64,000 nucleotides of DNA from Thermoplasmata archaeon (GCA_022750155.1 JAKIWG010000003.1:1-64000); one strand, 5' to 3'. Positions 1-7,591 are shown, counted from the first letter of the stretch. Notes: generated by a model not told the origin, from the sequence alone. Translations and numbers: made by a program.

Positions 1-446
1 CCCACTTCCACTACATCCTGCTCGGCGGGACGCTCATGGGACTGTTCGCCGGGATTTACTTCTACTACCCGATCTGGACGGGCCGATGGTACAACCAGAC
101 CCTCGGCCACATCCATTTCCTGTTGACCTATGCCGGCGTCAACATCCTGCTGTTCCCCATGTTCATCCTGGGCGCCGAGGGGATGCCGAGGAGGGTCTAC
201 ACCTACCTGCCGACCCCCGATTTCCAGATGTGGAACTTCGTCTCCTCGATCGGGGCGATGATCCTCGGGATCGGCCAGCTGTTCTTCGCCTACAACATGA
301 TCCACAGCTACTTCGCCGGTCAGAAAGTGGTCGGCGACCCGTGGGGGGATCCCGCGCCCAGCACGATGACCGGCCCCTCGGCGCCCCGACCTGCGTCGGG
401 CCCGCTCGGTCACCCGGTCGCGGCCAGCCCGGAAGGGAGCGCCTGA
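1..446 (+). CDS. coxA: Heme-copper (cytochrome c/quinol) oxidase subunit I, C-terminal part
   Basis: This is the 3' end of the catalytic subunit of a terminal oxidase, which reduces O2 to water in the membrane; the 5' part lies outside the window. The first visible residues are HFHY, which in this family carry the histidine ligands of the high-spin and low-spin hemes. They are followed by the last two or three membrane segments and by the family signatures GHIHF and [12 protein letters not shown]. The last 45 residues are a Pro/Ala-rich tail. The stop lies 9 bases before ctaA, so oxidase and heme A synthesis are probably co-transcribed. The oxidase subclass cannot be decided because the proton-channel residues lie upstream. 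Confidence 0.95.
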   Translation, partial: HFHYILLGGTLMGLFAGIYFYYPIWTGRWYNQTLGHIHFLLTYAGVNILLFPMFILGAEGMPRRVYTYLPTPDFQMWNFVSSIGAMILGIGQLFFAYNMIHSYFAGQKVVGDPWGDPAPSTMTGPSAPRPASGPLGHPVAASPEGSA

Positions 447-455
447 GGAACGGGT

Positions 456-1040
456 ATGGGGGGACGTGGCCACGACCTCTTCCGATACGCCGCCGTCGCG
501 GCGTTCCTGCTCTGCTACTTGACGATCCTCCTCGGCGGGAACGTGATGGCGAGCGATTCGGGCCTCGCCTGCCCGGATTGGCCGACGTGCCATGGGAGCC
601 TGGCTCCCCCCCTCTCCGGGGGCACCGGGATCGAGTGGAGCCACCGGCTCTCGGCGCTCGCGTTGTCGGTGGCGACGGCGAGCGTGTTCGGGCTCGCCCT
701 CGTGTTCGAGCGCTCCCGCCCGGTGCTGCTTCGCATCGCGGGGGCCGGCATGGCCACGGTCCTCGGCCAGGCCCTGTTGGGGGGGTGGGTCGTCGAGAGC
801 AACCTCACCGTCGCGATCGTCCTGCTGCACCTCGGCCTCGCCACGGTCCTGTTCGGGCTGTTGCTCGTCCTTGCGCTCCTCGCGAACCTGCGGGAGATTC
901 CCCGCCGCTACCTGGACTGGGCGCGGCACGCCGCCGAGGAGCGACCCCCGCACCCGTCGGGCACGCCCGCGGATTCCCCGTGGATCCCCGAAGTGCCCGT
1001 CGGCCACCGGCAGTCGGGTTCTCCCCCCGTTTCCGGTTGA
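456..1040 (+). CDS. ctaA: Heme A synthase, single-domain archaeal type
   Basis: This 194-residue membrane protein converts heme O to heme A for the adjacent oxidase. Four hydrophobic segments are visible. The first extracytoplasmic loop holds a cysteine pair in GLACPDWPTCHG, matching the paired-cysteine loop of Bacillus CtaA, and WSHRL and LLHLGLA carry likely heme-ligand histidines. Bacterial CtaA and eukaryotic Cox15 are about 300 residues with two such four-helix halves. This protein is one half, as known for archaeal heme A synthases, and presumably works as a homodimer. The C-terminal 55 residues are hydrophilic and Pro-rich. The start is the ATG 9 bases after the oxidase stop. Confidence 0.9.
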   Translation: MGGRGHDLFRYAAVAAFLLCYLTILLGGNVMASDSGLACPDWPTCHGSLAPPLSGGTGIEWSHRLSALALSVATASVFGLALVFERSRPVLLRIAGAGMATVLGQALLGGWVVESNLTVAIVLLHLGLATVLFGLLLVLALLANLREIPRRYLDWARHAAEERPPHPSGTPADSPWIPEVPVGHRQSGSPPVSG

Positions 1041-1064
1041 CGGCCGGGCGACGCGCGACCCGCG

Positions 1065-1070
1065 TTATCT
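1065..1070 (+). promoter_or_regulatory. TATA-like box of ctaB
   Basis: TTATCT 28 bases before the GTG at 1093. The spacing implies a leaderless mRNA and decides the ctaB start. Confidence 0.55.
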
Positions 1071-1092
1071 ACCCCTGACGGGTCGGAGCGAC

Positions 1093-2013
1093 GTGGGAGG
1101 GGAGGGCACGGCGCCGGCCGAGGTCACCGGTGGATGGCGAGACTACGCCACCCTCGCCAAGCCCGGGATCACGGGCCTCATCGTCCTCGTCGCCGTCGCC
1201 GGGTTCTTCCTCGCGTCGCCGGCAGCGATCCAGCCCGTCCGGCTGCTCCTCCTCGTCCTGACCGGAGCCTCCGCGTCGGCCGGCGCGGCCATGCTGAACC
1301 ACTACCTCGACCGCGACCTCGACGCGACGATGCGACGGACAAGGTCGCGCCCGCTCCCCTCGGCCCGCATCGACCCGAGCTCCCGTGTCGCCCTCCTCGG
1401 GTTGTTCTTCTCCGCCCTCGGGGTCGGTGGCGCTACGATCCTGCTGAACCCCTTGACCGGGTTCTCCATCCTGCTCGGGGGCCTCACCTACGTGGTGGTC
1501 TATACTGCGTGGTTGAAGCGTCGCTCGAGTTGGAACATCGTCGTGGGGGGGTTCGCCGGAAGCGCTCCCGCGCTCGCCGGGAGCGCGGCCGCCGTCGGGA
1601 GCTGGACCCCCGGGGTCCTCGCGCTGGCGCTGCTCGTCTTCCTCTGGACCCCTCCGCACTTCTGGAGCCTCGCGCTGCTCCTGAAGGATGACTACCGGGC
1701 CGCAGGACTTCCCATGCTTCCGAGGATGGACGACCTCCAGTACTCCGGACGGGTGGTCGTCGTTTCGGCGGCGTTGCTCTTGCCCGCGACGCTCCTATTG
1801 GCGTTCCTCGGCCCCGTGACCTGGCCGGTCCTCCTCGCGCTGGTCGCGCTCAGTGCGGGGTTCATCCTCGTGTCCGCCCCCCTCTGGCGGAGCACGGAAC
1901 GCGCGGTGGCCCGCCGGGGATTCATCTATTCGGGGCCGTACCTGCTCGGGGTGATCGTGGCCGTGGCCGCGAACTGGGCGTTGCTGGCCGCCGGCACCCA
2001 CCCCGGCCTGTAG
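1093..2013 (+). CDS. ctaB: Protoheme IX farnesyltransferase (heme O synthase)
   Basis: This 306-residue UbiA-superfamily membrane enzyme adds a farnesyl group to protoheme, making heme O, the substrate of CtaA. The prenyl-diphosphate-binding motif is NHYLDRDLDATMRRT near residue 73. The second aspartate-containing loop is KDDYRAAGLPML near residue 200, and about eight or nine hydrophobic segments surround them. I chose the GTG at 1093 because a TTATCT box lies 28 bases upstream, the spacing of leaderless archaeal transcripts, and because the protein then begins just before the conserved DYATLAKPGI helix. It follows ctaA by 52 bases and may be transcribed both from this promoter and by read-through. 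Confidence 0.93.
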   Translation: MGGEGTAPAEVTGGWRDYATLAKPGITGLIVLVAVAGFFLASPAAIQPVRLLLLVLTGASASAGAAMLNHYLDRDLDATMRRTRSRPLPSARIDPSSRVALLGLFFSALGVGGATILLNPLTGFSILLGGLTYVVVYTAWLKRRSSWNIVVGGFAGSAPALAGSAAAVGSWTPGVLALALLVFLWTPPHFWSLALLLKDDYRAAGLPMLPRMDDLQYSGRVVVVSAALLLPATLLLAFLGPVTWPVLLALVALSAGFILVSAPLWRSTERAVARRGFIYSGPYLLGVIVAVAANWALLAAGTHPGL

Positions 2014-2039
2014 CGGGCCGGCCGCTCGGGCCGCCACGG

Positions 2040-2045
2040 TTATCT
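2040..2045 (+). promoter_or_regulatory. TATA-like box before the gene at 2068
   Basis: TTATCT 28 bases before the ATG, the same hexamer and spacing as for ctaB; supports a leaderless transcript. Confidence 0.6.
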
Positions 2046-2067
2046 CGGGCCAACGGATGTTCGAACG

Positions 2068-2772
2068 ATGACCACCGGCGCGGCCTCCTCAGAGAGTCCA
2101 CCGGCGAACGAGCGCCTCCGCCAGGCGGAGATCGCGCTGCGCCGATTCGGCTATGCGAAGATCGCGGCGGGCCGCGGGGCTCCCGGCGTCGAGCCGGCCT
2201 TCTGGGTGCAGGAACCCGGAGTGCCCCGACGGACCTTTCCCGTCTTCGTCCAGGGCCCCGGGCCGGCCTCCGCGGCCTGGGATGAGTACATCCGCGGCTC
2301 CCCGACGGCGCGCTCCCCGGCCCGGGCGATCGTCGTGGTCCCGACCGACGTGGACGCCGAGGACGCCTACCGGCTCGGCCGACGCAGCCCGTCGGCTTCG
2401 GGCGACGCCGAGCTATCCATCCTGGTGATCCCCGGCCAGGCCCCGGAGGCGCACTGGCACTCGGCGGTCGTCGAGCGACGGGAGGTCCTCCGGCTCGCGA
2501 CGGGGGTGGTGGTCGGGCTGTTCCAGCGCGCCCAGCAGGGGGAAGGGGGAAGCCAGGTCGATTTCGAGGAGATGCTCCAGATCATCAAGGAGCGTTTCCG
2601 CGTCGACGTCGCGAAGTCCCTCGGGGTGGAGACCGACGAGGACGCCCTGTTTCTGCTCTACCAGCTCGCCGTCCGCGACTCGTATGCGCCGGGGGATCCG
2701 GGATCGAGCCTGCACGCACTCGTGCTGCGTCCGAGTGGCCCCGCCGCCCGGCTCCCGTGGTTCGCGGCCTAG
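2068..2772 (+). CDS. Conserved-looking cytoplasmic protein, unknown function
   Basis: I do not recognise this 234-residue protein. It has no signal peptide or membrane segment. The N-terminal third is rich in Ala, Pro and Arg; the middle contains a predicted alternating beta/alpha stretch (ARAIVVVPTDVD, LSILVIPG). The C-terminal part is helical and acidic (VDFEEMLQIIKERFRVDVAKSLGVETDEDALFLLYQLAVRDSY region, residues about 165-207). It has its own TATA-like box, so it is probably a separate transcription unit from ctaB. A direct role in respiration is not shown; only the neighbourhood suggests it. Confidence 0.75.
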   Translation: MTTGAASSESPPANERLRQAEIALRRFGYAKIAAGRGAPGVEPAFWVQEPGVPRRTFPVFVQGPGPASAAWDEYIRGSPTARSPARAIVVVPTDVDAEDAYRLGRRSPSASGDAELSILVIPGQAPEAHWHSAVVERREVLRLATGVVVGLFQRAQQGEGGSQVDFEEMLQIIKERFRVDVAKSLGVETDEDALFLLYQLAVRDSYAPGDPGSSLHALVLRPSGPAARLPWFAA

Positions 2773-2828
2773 GCGCATCGTTAGAACAGAGCCGTTAAGA
2801 GTCGGTCTCCGGCTAGGGTGGCCCGACG

Positions 2829-3011
2829 ATGACCGAGCACGCCGAAGTGGCCAACCCGTACGCCTACTCTCCGGGAAGTTCCACACCGGGCGCATCCGTC
2901 AGCCCCGAGGAGGGGAGGGCGGACCTGTGGGGATTCTTCTGGCTCTCGTTGATCAATACGTTCATCATCGCGGTGGTCGGAATCGCCGTGTGGGCCCTGT
3001 TCGTTCGCTGA
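2829..3011 (+). CDS. Small single-pass membrane protein
   Basis: This 60-residue protein has a hydrophilic Ser/Pro/Glu N-terminal half and one C-terminal transmembrane segment (about residues 34-57) ending in a basic residue. A GTTAAG box lies 35 bases before the ATG. Its position just after the oxidase and heme genes suggests a small accessory subunit of the respiratory chain or a membrane anchor. No sequence motif proves that, and a small ORF in GC-rich DNA deserves caution. Confidence 0.6.
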   Translation: MTEHAEVANPYAYSPGSSTPGASVSPEEGRADLWGFFWLSLINTFIIAVVGIAVWALFVR

Positions 3012-3047
3012 CCGGGGAGCGCTCCGCTCACCGACGGGTGCAAACGG

Positions 3048-3053
3048 TTATCT
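3048..3053 (+). promoter_or_regulatory. TATA-like box of tRNA-Pro
   Basis: TTATCT 41 bases upstream of the mature tRNA 5' end, implying a 5' leader of about 14 bases removed by RNase P. Confidence 0.5.
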
Positions 3054-3088
3054 CCCGAGGGTCGGTCGGCGGCTCGCGACGCCGCAGT

Positions 3089-3163
3089 GGGGCCGTGGGG
3101 TAGCTTGGACCATCCTTCTTGCTTGGGGTGCAAGAGACTCCGATTCAAATTCGGACGGCCCCA
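3089..3163 (+). tRNA. tRNA-Pro, anticodon GGG
   Basis: A complete cloverleaf is visible. The acceptor stem pairs GGGGCCG with CGGCCCC and is followed by discriminator A. The anticodon stem is CTTGC/GCAAG with loop TTGGGGT, giving anticodon GGG at 3125-3127. The T arm is TCCGA/TCGGA with loop TTCAAAT. There is no intron and no encoded CCA. A TTTT run immediately after the gene could terminate transcription. Confidence 0.93.
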
Positions 3164-3454
3164 TTTTCCGCGCGTCGTCCTCAGGACCGGGCCGGGTCCA
3201 TAAGTCCCGGCTGCGTTCGGAGCGCTCGCTCCGGAGGGCTCACCCCGTCCGTCCCGGGTACCGAGCCGGGGGGTCGGAGAGGCGTCGGGCTCCGCGATGG
3301 GCGCCGGCCCCCTCACGCCTCGCCGAGGATCGCGGGACATAGAGCACTCGGCCCACGAGGGGGGGGGCCAGCGCCGAGTGAACCCCAGTCCACCTGGGCG
3401 CCGCCCGACGGTCTGACCCACCAGGGAGACTGGACGGCCCGCGTGACGTCCGGA
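3164..3454 (+). other. Intergenic region with strong hairpins; possible structured RNA
   Basis: No credible protein gene lies between tRNA-Pro and rlmE. The stretch has a TATA-like CATAAGTC at 3199-3206 and then four short inverted repeats. These are GGAG/CTCC within 3219-3232, CCCGG/CCGGG at 3253-3257 and 3266-3270, CCGCGAT/ATCGCGG at 3292-3298 and 3329-3335 followed one base later by ACA, and CCCAG/CTGGG at 3384-3388 and 3394-3398. I find no RNase P or SRP RNA core motif by eye. It could be a novel or H/ACA-like RNA, or only GC-rich spacer. Confidence 0.3.
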
Positions 3455-3460
3455 GTTAAG
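3455..3460 (+). promoter_or_regulatory. TATA-like box of rlmE
   Basis: GTTAAG 29 bases before the ATG at 3484; leaderless spacing. Confidence 0.55.
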
Positions 3461-3483
3461 TCTGCCGCCACTGTGCGGCCGGC

Positions 3484-4191
3484 ATGGGACGCCGGTTCCA
3501 GTTCGAGCGAAAGAAGGACCGGTACTACCGAGCCGCGCAAGAGGACGGCCTCCGTTCTCGGGCCGCGTTCAAGCTCGGATTCCTGGCCGCGAGGTTCCCC
3601 GTGTTCCACCACGGTGACCGGGTGCTGGACCTCGGCGCGGCCCCGGGCGGCTGGTCGATCGTCGCGCGCGACACGATCGGCCCCAGCGGCCGCGTCGTGG
3701 CGGTCGACCCGCGGCCCGTGGACCCTCTGGAGCGGGTGGAGGTGGTGCGAGGCCTGGTAGGGGACCCGCGCCTGGCGGCGCGGCTCGGACCGGAGCCGTT
3801 CGACGTCGTGCTCTCCGACATGTCGCCGAAGATCAGCGGGGCCTGGGCGACCGATCATGCGCGCAGCGTAGCGCTCGTGCGCAGCGCCTTCCTCCTTGCG
3901 GAGCAGGTTCTCCGAGGGGGTGGGCGGTTCGTCACCAAGGTGTTCGACGGCGATCTGCTCCCGGAACTAGTGGGGGAGATGGAGCCGTCGTTCGAGAGCC
4001 TTCGCCGCTCCAAACCTCCCGCGTCGAGGGAACGGTCCTCCGAGCTCTATCTCCTGGGGATCGGGTTCCAGCCTCGGCCGGTCGGGGCGGCCACCGCGGA
4101 ACCCCGGGGCGCTCCGGCCGAACCACTCGGGGTACGTCGTCGGATTCGGACCCCCCACCCGCCCACGAGACCCAGCCCTTCCACAGGCTGA
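3484..4191 (+). CDS. rlmE: 23S rRNA 2'-O-methyltransferase, RlmE/FtsJ family
   Basis: This SAM-dependent methyltransferase of the FtsJ family methylates ribose 2'-OH in the large rRNA. The SAM-binding motif LDLGAAPGGWS is at about residues 49-59. The family's K-D-K-E catalytic set is visible as SRAAFKL, VLSDMSPK, VTKVF and SSELYLLG. Acidic VDPRP after the second strand fits SAM ribose binding. The core ends near residue 200 and is followed by a roughly 35-residue Pro/Arg/Ala tail that the family does not usually have. The length, 235 residues, is otherwise normal. Confidence 0.92.
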   Translation: MGRRFQFERKKDRYYRAAQEDGLRSRAAFKLGFLAARFPVFHHGDRVLDLGAAPGGWSIVARDTIGPSGRVVAVDPRPVDPLERVEVVRGLVGDPRLAARLGPEPFDVVLSDMSPKISGAWATDHARSVALVRSAFLLAEQVLRGGGRFVTKVFDGDLLPELVGEMEPSFESLRRSKPPASRERSSELYLLGIGFQPRPVGAATAEPRGAPAEPLGVRRRIRTPHPPTRPSPSTG

Positions 4192-4220
4192 TGTAGCCGG
4201 ACGCCGGTCATCCCGCGTCC

Positions 4221-5015
4221 ATGCAGGGCAGGATCTACTGCCAGCAGTGCGGTAGCCCTAACTCCGGACAGGCCCGGTACTGCGGCCGCTGCGGCCACCC
4301 GTTCGCGAGCGAGCTTCCGGCCCAGCCTGCCCTCCTCCCGCCGCCTCCACCGCCCCCGTACCTTCCCCCTCCCCCGCCACCCGCCGCCGTCTCGCCGATG
4401 AGCGGGATGGCGGAGCCGTCGGCCGGCGCCGATATCCCTCGACCGACCCGGCCGCCGGATCCGTTAGAATCGACGGTGCTTCCCGTTCCGCCACCGGGGG
4501 GGCGCGCGCCCCCGACCTCTTCGTGGCCCCCGTCGTGGGCTCCGCCTCCTCCACCACCTTCTCCGATCCAGTTCACTGGCGACATGTACCATCCTTCCCA
4601 CCGGCGCATCCACCTCGTCCACCCGGCGGACCATACGACTCGAAACGTCGCGATCGTGATCGTCGTCGGCGCACTGATCCTGCTCCTGTTGGTCTCGGTC
4701 CCGGTTCCGACCCCTTTCTCCGCCACGTTCTCGACCGGACCCGGTGGGAGCAGCGGGCCCGCATTCACGCATTCGTTCGCGAAGACGACGGTGACGGGAA
4801 CGTGGAGGACCGCCACCGGGGTCACCGTGAACCTCCAGGTGGTCTCCGCGGACGGTACCTTGGTGTTCTCGGGGCGCGGAACGACGGGGGCCTTCTCGTT
4901 CCCGGCCGACGGGGGAGCCTACGTGTTCTCCGCCACGAGTCCATTCCCCGACGCACTCGTTTCGGTCCAGGGGACATCCTCCCAGAGCATCTGGCAGGAC
5001 GTCTTCGGCGTCTAG
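4221..5015 (+). CDS. Zinc-ribbon, proline-rich, single-pass membrane protein
   Basis: This 264-residue protein begins with a double-CxxC zinc ribbon (CQQCG and CGRCG, residues 8-25). A long proline-rich linker follows (about 35-120, several runs of 6-7 prolines), then one transmembrane segment (about 142-162), and an extracytoplasmic C-terminal domain of about 100 Thr/Ser/Gly-rich residues with a beta-sandwich look. The order predicts a cytoplasmic zinc ribbon and an external beta domain. Similar zinc-ribbon membrane proteins are common and functionally undefined in Thermoplasmatota and Thaumarchaeota. I cannot name a function; sensing or envelope anchoring are possible. Confidence 0.8.
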   Translation: MQGRIYCQQCGSPNSGQARYCGRCGHPFASELPAQPALLPPPPPPPYLPPPPPPAAVSPMSGMAEPSAGADIPRPTRPPDPLESTVLPVPPPGGRAPPTSSWPPSWAPPPPPPSPIQFTGDMYHPSHRRIHLVHPADHTTRNVAIVIVVGALILLLLVSVPVPTPFSATFSTGPGGSSGPAFTHSFAKTTVTGTWRTATGVTVNLQVVSADGTLVFSGRGTTGAFSFPADGGAYVFSATSPFPDALVSVQGTSSQSIWQDVFGV

Positions 5016-5206
5016 CGGGAGCTCCGCGCGCGCTACCCTGCGGCCGGCCTCGGCGTCCGCCGCCCGGCCGGGTGGGCCGGGAGGGGTTCATGCGGCCCGC
5101 GCGAGCGACCACCCGGGGGCCCCGGACGAGCAATCCGCCGGGCCTCCGACCCCATATATAGGGTCGCAGATTAGCGCCGGCCCGCCATTTTTGAGGGTCG
5201 GTTCGT
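5016..5206 (+). promoter_or_regulatory. Intergenic promoter region with TATA inside a dyad
   Basis: The TATA element CATATATA (5153-5160) sits between GACCC (5148-5152) and GGGTC (5161-5165), an imperfect dyad that could be an operator as well as a promoter. The GTG at 5207 lies about 50 bases downstream and has GAGGG at 5193-5197, so this mRNA should have a short leader with a Shine-Dalgarno sequence. Nothing else is recognisable in the interval. Confidence 0.5.
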
Positions 5207-6409
5207 GTGATTCGGTTTGGACCAGCAGGGATTCCACTATCCTGCAAGGGGCGCACCCTTCGGGATGGGATTTCCGACGTCCATCACTTGGGGCTGACCG
5301 CGATGGAAGTCCAATTCATCAAGGTCAATCCCCTGACGAGGGTGGCGCTCGACGAGGAGGTCGGGAAGAGCCACCGCGACCTGCCCGTGCAGCTCGTCGT
5401 CGAGGGGGGCACCACCGGACGCGTTCCCGGGGGCCAGGCCCTCTCCTCACTCCTCGCCCCGGTGAAGAAGCGGGAGCAGATGACCACCCTCGCCTGGAGC
5501 CTCGCGAAGGATTACGCCGACCTCGCCCAGACCAAGCTGCTGGCAAGGGCCCTCGATGTCGACCTCACCCTCCACGCCCCGTACTACGTGGACTTCTTCG
5601 GGAGCCAGGAGGCCCGTGAACGGTCGATCCGGCAGATCCAGTGGGCATCGATCCTTGCCGAAGGCCTGGGTGCCCGTCTCACCGTGACCCACCTCGGCTT
5701 CTACGGGGCGGGCGACCGGGCGGACAGCATCCAGGAGCTCACGGAGATCGCGAAGGACCTGAGCGAGTGGCTCCACCACTACAGCAAGGGCACGGTACGC
5801 CTCGCGATCGAGCCCAGCGGCCACCCGGATGTGTTCGGCTCCCGAGAGGAGGTCCTCGAGCTCGCCCACCGGGTCAAGGGGATCTTGCCGGTGATGAACC
5901 TTCCCCACCTCGCCGCGCGGGAGCGGACCACCTTCGAGGACGCCGAATCCCTGCAACCGGTGGTCCAGCAGTTCGTCGAGGCGAGCGGGGGTCAGCTCTA
6001 TCTCAACTTCTCCGGGGTCGAGTTCTACGGTCCCGGAGAGTTCCGCCTCACCCCGATCAAGCGCGGCCACGTGCGCTTCGACCCGGTGGCGGAGATCCTG
6101 AGCGAGCGCGACTATGACGTGACGGTCATCTCGAGCTCGCCGTTGCTCGAGCACGACGCGATGTACATGAAGCTCCTCTACGAACGCTCGCTTGCCAAGC
6201 GCTGGGCGAAGAAGCACTCGCAGGCGGCACAGAACGCGAAGCTGAAGGCCCAGGCGCTGCCCGCCCAGGCCGCTTCCAAGGCGCTGAGCCGCCCGACGGC
6301 TCGGCCCGTGGCGGCGACCGCCTCCCACGGAAGCGGACGGGTCCCGGCGCGGCTGCCGTCGCGGCCCACCCGAAAGGGAGGCGCGGTTGCCCGACGCCAC
6401 GTCCGGTGA
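5207..6409 (+). CDS. Nfo-like (AP endonuclease 2 family) TIM-barrel protein, active site divergent
   Basis: The N-terminal strand RFGPAGIP and the signatures LHAPYYVDF (H123), VTHLGF (H162), AIEPSG (E202) and MNLPHLAA (H234) place this 400-residue protein in the deoxyribonuclease IV / xylose-isomerase-like TIM-barrel superfamily. Several positions that bind the three zinc ions in Escherichia coli Nfo appear replaced: N231 for the Asp before H234, Gly before H288, and Ser at 310 where Glu is expected. A residue 42-85 insertion and a Lys/Ala/Arg-rich tail from about 330 are extra. AP endonuclease activity is therefore doubtful; sugar-phosphate or nucleic-acid binding is possible. It overlaps hxlB by 23 bases, which suggests coupled expression. 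Confidence 0.75.
   Translation: MIRFGPAGIPLSCKGRTLRDGISDVHHLGLTAMEVQFIKVNPLTRVALDEEVGKSHRDLPVQLVVEGGTTGRVPGGQALSSLLAPVKKREQMTTLAWSLAKDYADLAQTKLLARALDVDLTLHAPYYVDFFGSQEARERSIRQIQWASILAEGLGARLTVTHLGFYGAGDRADSIQELTEIAKDLSEWLHHYSKGTVRLAIEPSGHPDVFGSREEVLELAHRVKGILPVMNLPHLAARERTTFEDAESLQPVVQQFVEASGGQLYLNFSGVEFYGPGEFRLTPIKRGHVRFDPVAEILSERDYDVTVISSSPLLEHDAMYMKLLYERSLAKRWAKKHSQAAQNAKLKAQALPAQAASKALSRPTARPVAATASHGSGRVPARLPSRPTRKGGAVARRHVR
6377..6381 (+). promoter_or_regulatory. Shine-Dalgarno site of hxlB
   Basis: GGAGG inside the 3' end of the Nfo-like gene decides the unusual TTG start at 6387. Confidence 0.6.
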
Positions 6410-6959
6410 AGGCGCGTTCTTCCTGCGCGCCAACGAGTACATCGGCCGCAGGGTCTCCGAGAGCCTGAACCAGATCGGCGGGGACCTCATCGACCGCGCC
6501 GTCCGGATGCTCCTGAAGGCACCCGCGATCTTCGTCTACGGGGCCGGGCGTTCCGGGATCATCGGGCGGGCGTTCGCCATGCGTCTCGTGCAGACCGGGC
6601 TCACCGCCTACGTCATCGGGGAGAGCGTCACGCCCATCGTCCGACGCGGGGACTGCGTATTCATCCTCTCCGGACGCGGCGAGAGCTACTCGAGCATGCA
6701 GACGGCGAACATCGTGCGTCGGGAAGGGGCCGAGCTCGTCGTCGTCACCGCCCGCGCGACGAGCAAGCTCGCCCACGCGGCGACCCTCTTGGTCCCGCTC
6801 GACTTTCCCGAGGAGCCGATGCGCCCGCAGCTCGCCCCGCTCGGCACGCTCTTCGAGGCCGCCGCGCTTCGGATGACGGACGCGATCATCGCCGAGGTGA
6901 TGAACGCGCGCGGCGAGACCGAGGAATCGATGCGCCGACGGCACGCGATCATGGTCTGA
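6387..6959 (+). CDS. hxlB: 6-phospho-3-hexuloisomerase (SIS domain)
   Basis: This single SIS-domain protein of 190 residues interconverts D-arabino-hex-3-ulose 6-phosphate and fructose 6-phosphate. In archaea this enzyme works with HxlA to make ribulose 5-phosphate when the oxidative pentose pathway is absent. Sugar-phosphate-binding motifs are VYGAGRSGIIGRAFAMRLVQTG (residues about 49-70, loop GAGRSG) and ILSGRGES. The C-terminal FEAAALRMTDAIIAEVM helix is typical of the family. The start is TTG at 6387, supported by GGGAGG 6 bases upstream and inside the preceding gene. No hxlA gene lies in this window. Confidence 0.85.
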   Translation: MPDATSGEGAFFLRANEYIGRRVSESLNQIGGDLIDRAVRMLLKAPAIFVYGAGRSGIIGRAFAMRLVQTGLTAYVIGESVTPIVRRGDCVFILSGRGESYSSMQTANIVRREGAELVVVTARATSKLAHAATLLVPLDFPEEPMRPQLAPLGTLFEAAALRMTDAIIAEVMNARGETEESMRRRHAIMV

Positions 6960-6976
6960 CCGGCGAATCGGCCCAA

Positions 6977-6984
6977 AACTTAAG
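6977..6984 (+). promoter_or_regulatory. TATA-like box of pdaD
   Basis: AACTTAAG about 27 bases before the GTG at 7007; leaderless spacing that fixes the start. Confidence 0.6.
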
Positions 6985-7006
6985 TCGGAGAGACCTTCCC
7001 GCCCAC

Positions 7007-7507
7007 GTGCCCCGGCCGACGACCACGAAAGAGGGAACCCTCGTCCCGATCCCGACCCGCTTCTTCGTGACCAGCGGCAAGGGGATCAACAAGGTCAGCG
7101 AACTCAACGCCTTCGACCTCGCGCTCCTGCAGGCGCACATCGGTGAGCAGAACCTGGTGAGCGTCTCCTCCGTCCTGCCCATCGGGATCCGGCAGGTGGA
7201 GCGCATCTCCATCGCGCGGGGTGCGATCACCCATACGGTGCTCGCCCGGATGAGCGGCGGGGAAGGCGAGGTGATCAGCGCAGGGATCGCGTACGGTTTC
7301 CGCACCGACGGTCAGGGCGGGTACGTGGCCGAGGGCCACATCCACGGCACGCAGAAGTCGCTCAAGGAGTTCCTGAAGTGGCGCATGCAGGAGATCGCCC
7401 ACTTCCGGGGCGTGGAGCTTCGACGGATCCACTATCGGACGGAAGAGCTCGTGATCCCGATGGACCACTATGGGGTCTGCATCGGCGCCTGCGTGTTCCT
7501 CCCATAG
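7007..7507 (+). CDS. pdaD: Pyruvoyl-dependent arginine decarboxylase
   Basis: This 166-residue proenzyme decarboxylates arginine to agmatine, the precursor of archaeal polyamines and of agmatidine in tRNA-Ile. The self-cleavage region NLVSVSSVLP (about residues 48-57) contains the Ser-Ser pair at which the pyruvoyl group forms. GIAYG, GHIHG and the C-terminal VCIGACVFLP match the family, and the length is normal. The GTG start follows from the upstream TATA box. It stands as its own transcription unit. Confidence 0.93.
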   Translation: MPRPTTTKEGTLVPIPTRFFVTSGKGINKVSELNAFDLALLQAHIGEQNLVSVSSVLPIGIRQVERISIARGAITHTVLARMSGGEGEVISAGIAYGFRTDGQGGYVAEGHIHGTQKSLKEFLKWRMQEIAHFRGVELRRIHYRTEELVIPMDHYGVCIGACVFLP

Positions 7508-7591
7508 ACGCCTCCCTTCTCCCCGAGGGCCGGACCCACCGGCGTCGTGCACGGTGGGCCTGCCGGGTGAACGTGGCGGGCGCCCTCGGGA

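Noticed and set aside
3440..3475. 5S rRNA-like GGAGTTAAGTC
   Set aside because: Only a short match; the rest of 5S rRNA is absent and the sequence fits a TATA box 29 bases before rlmE.
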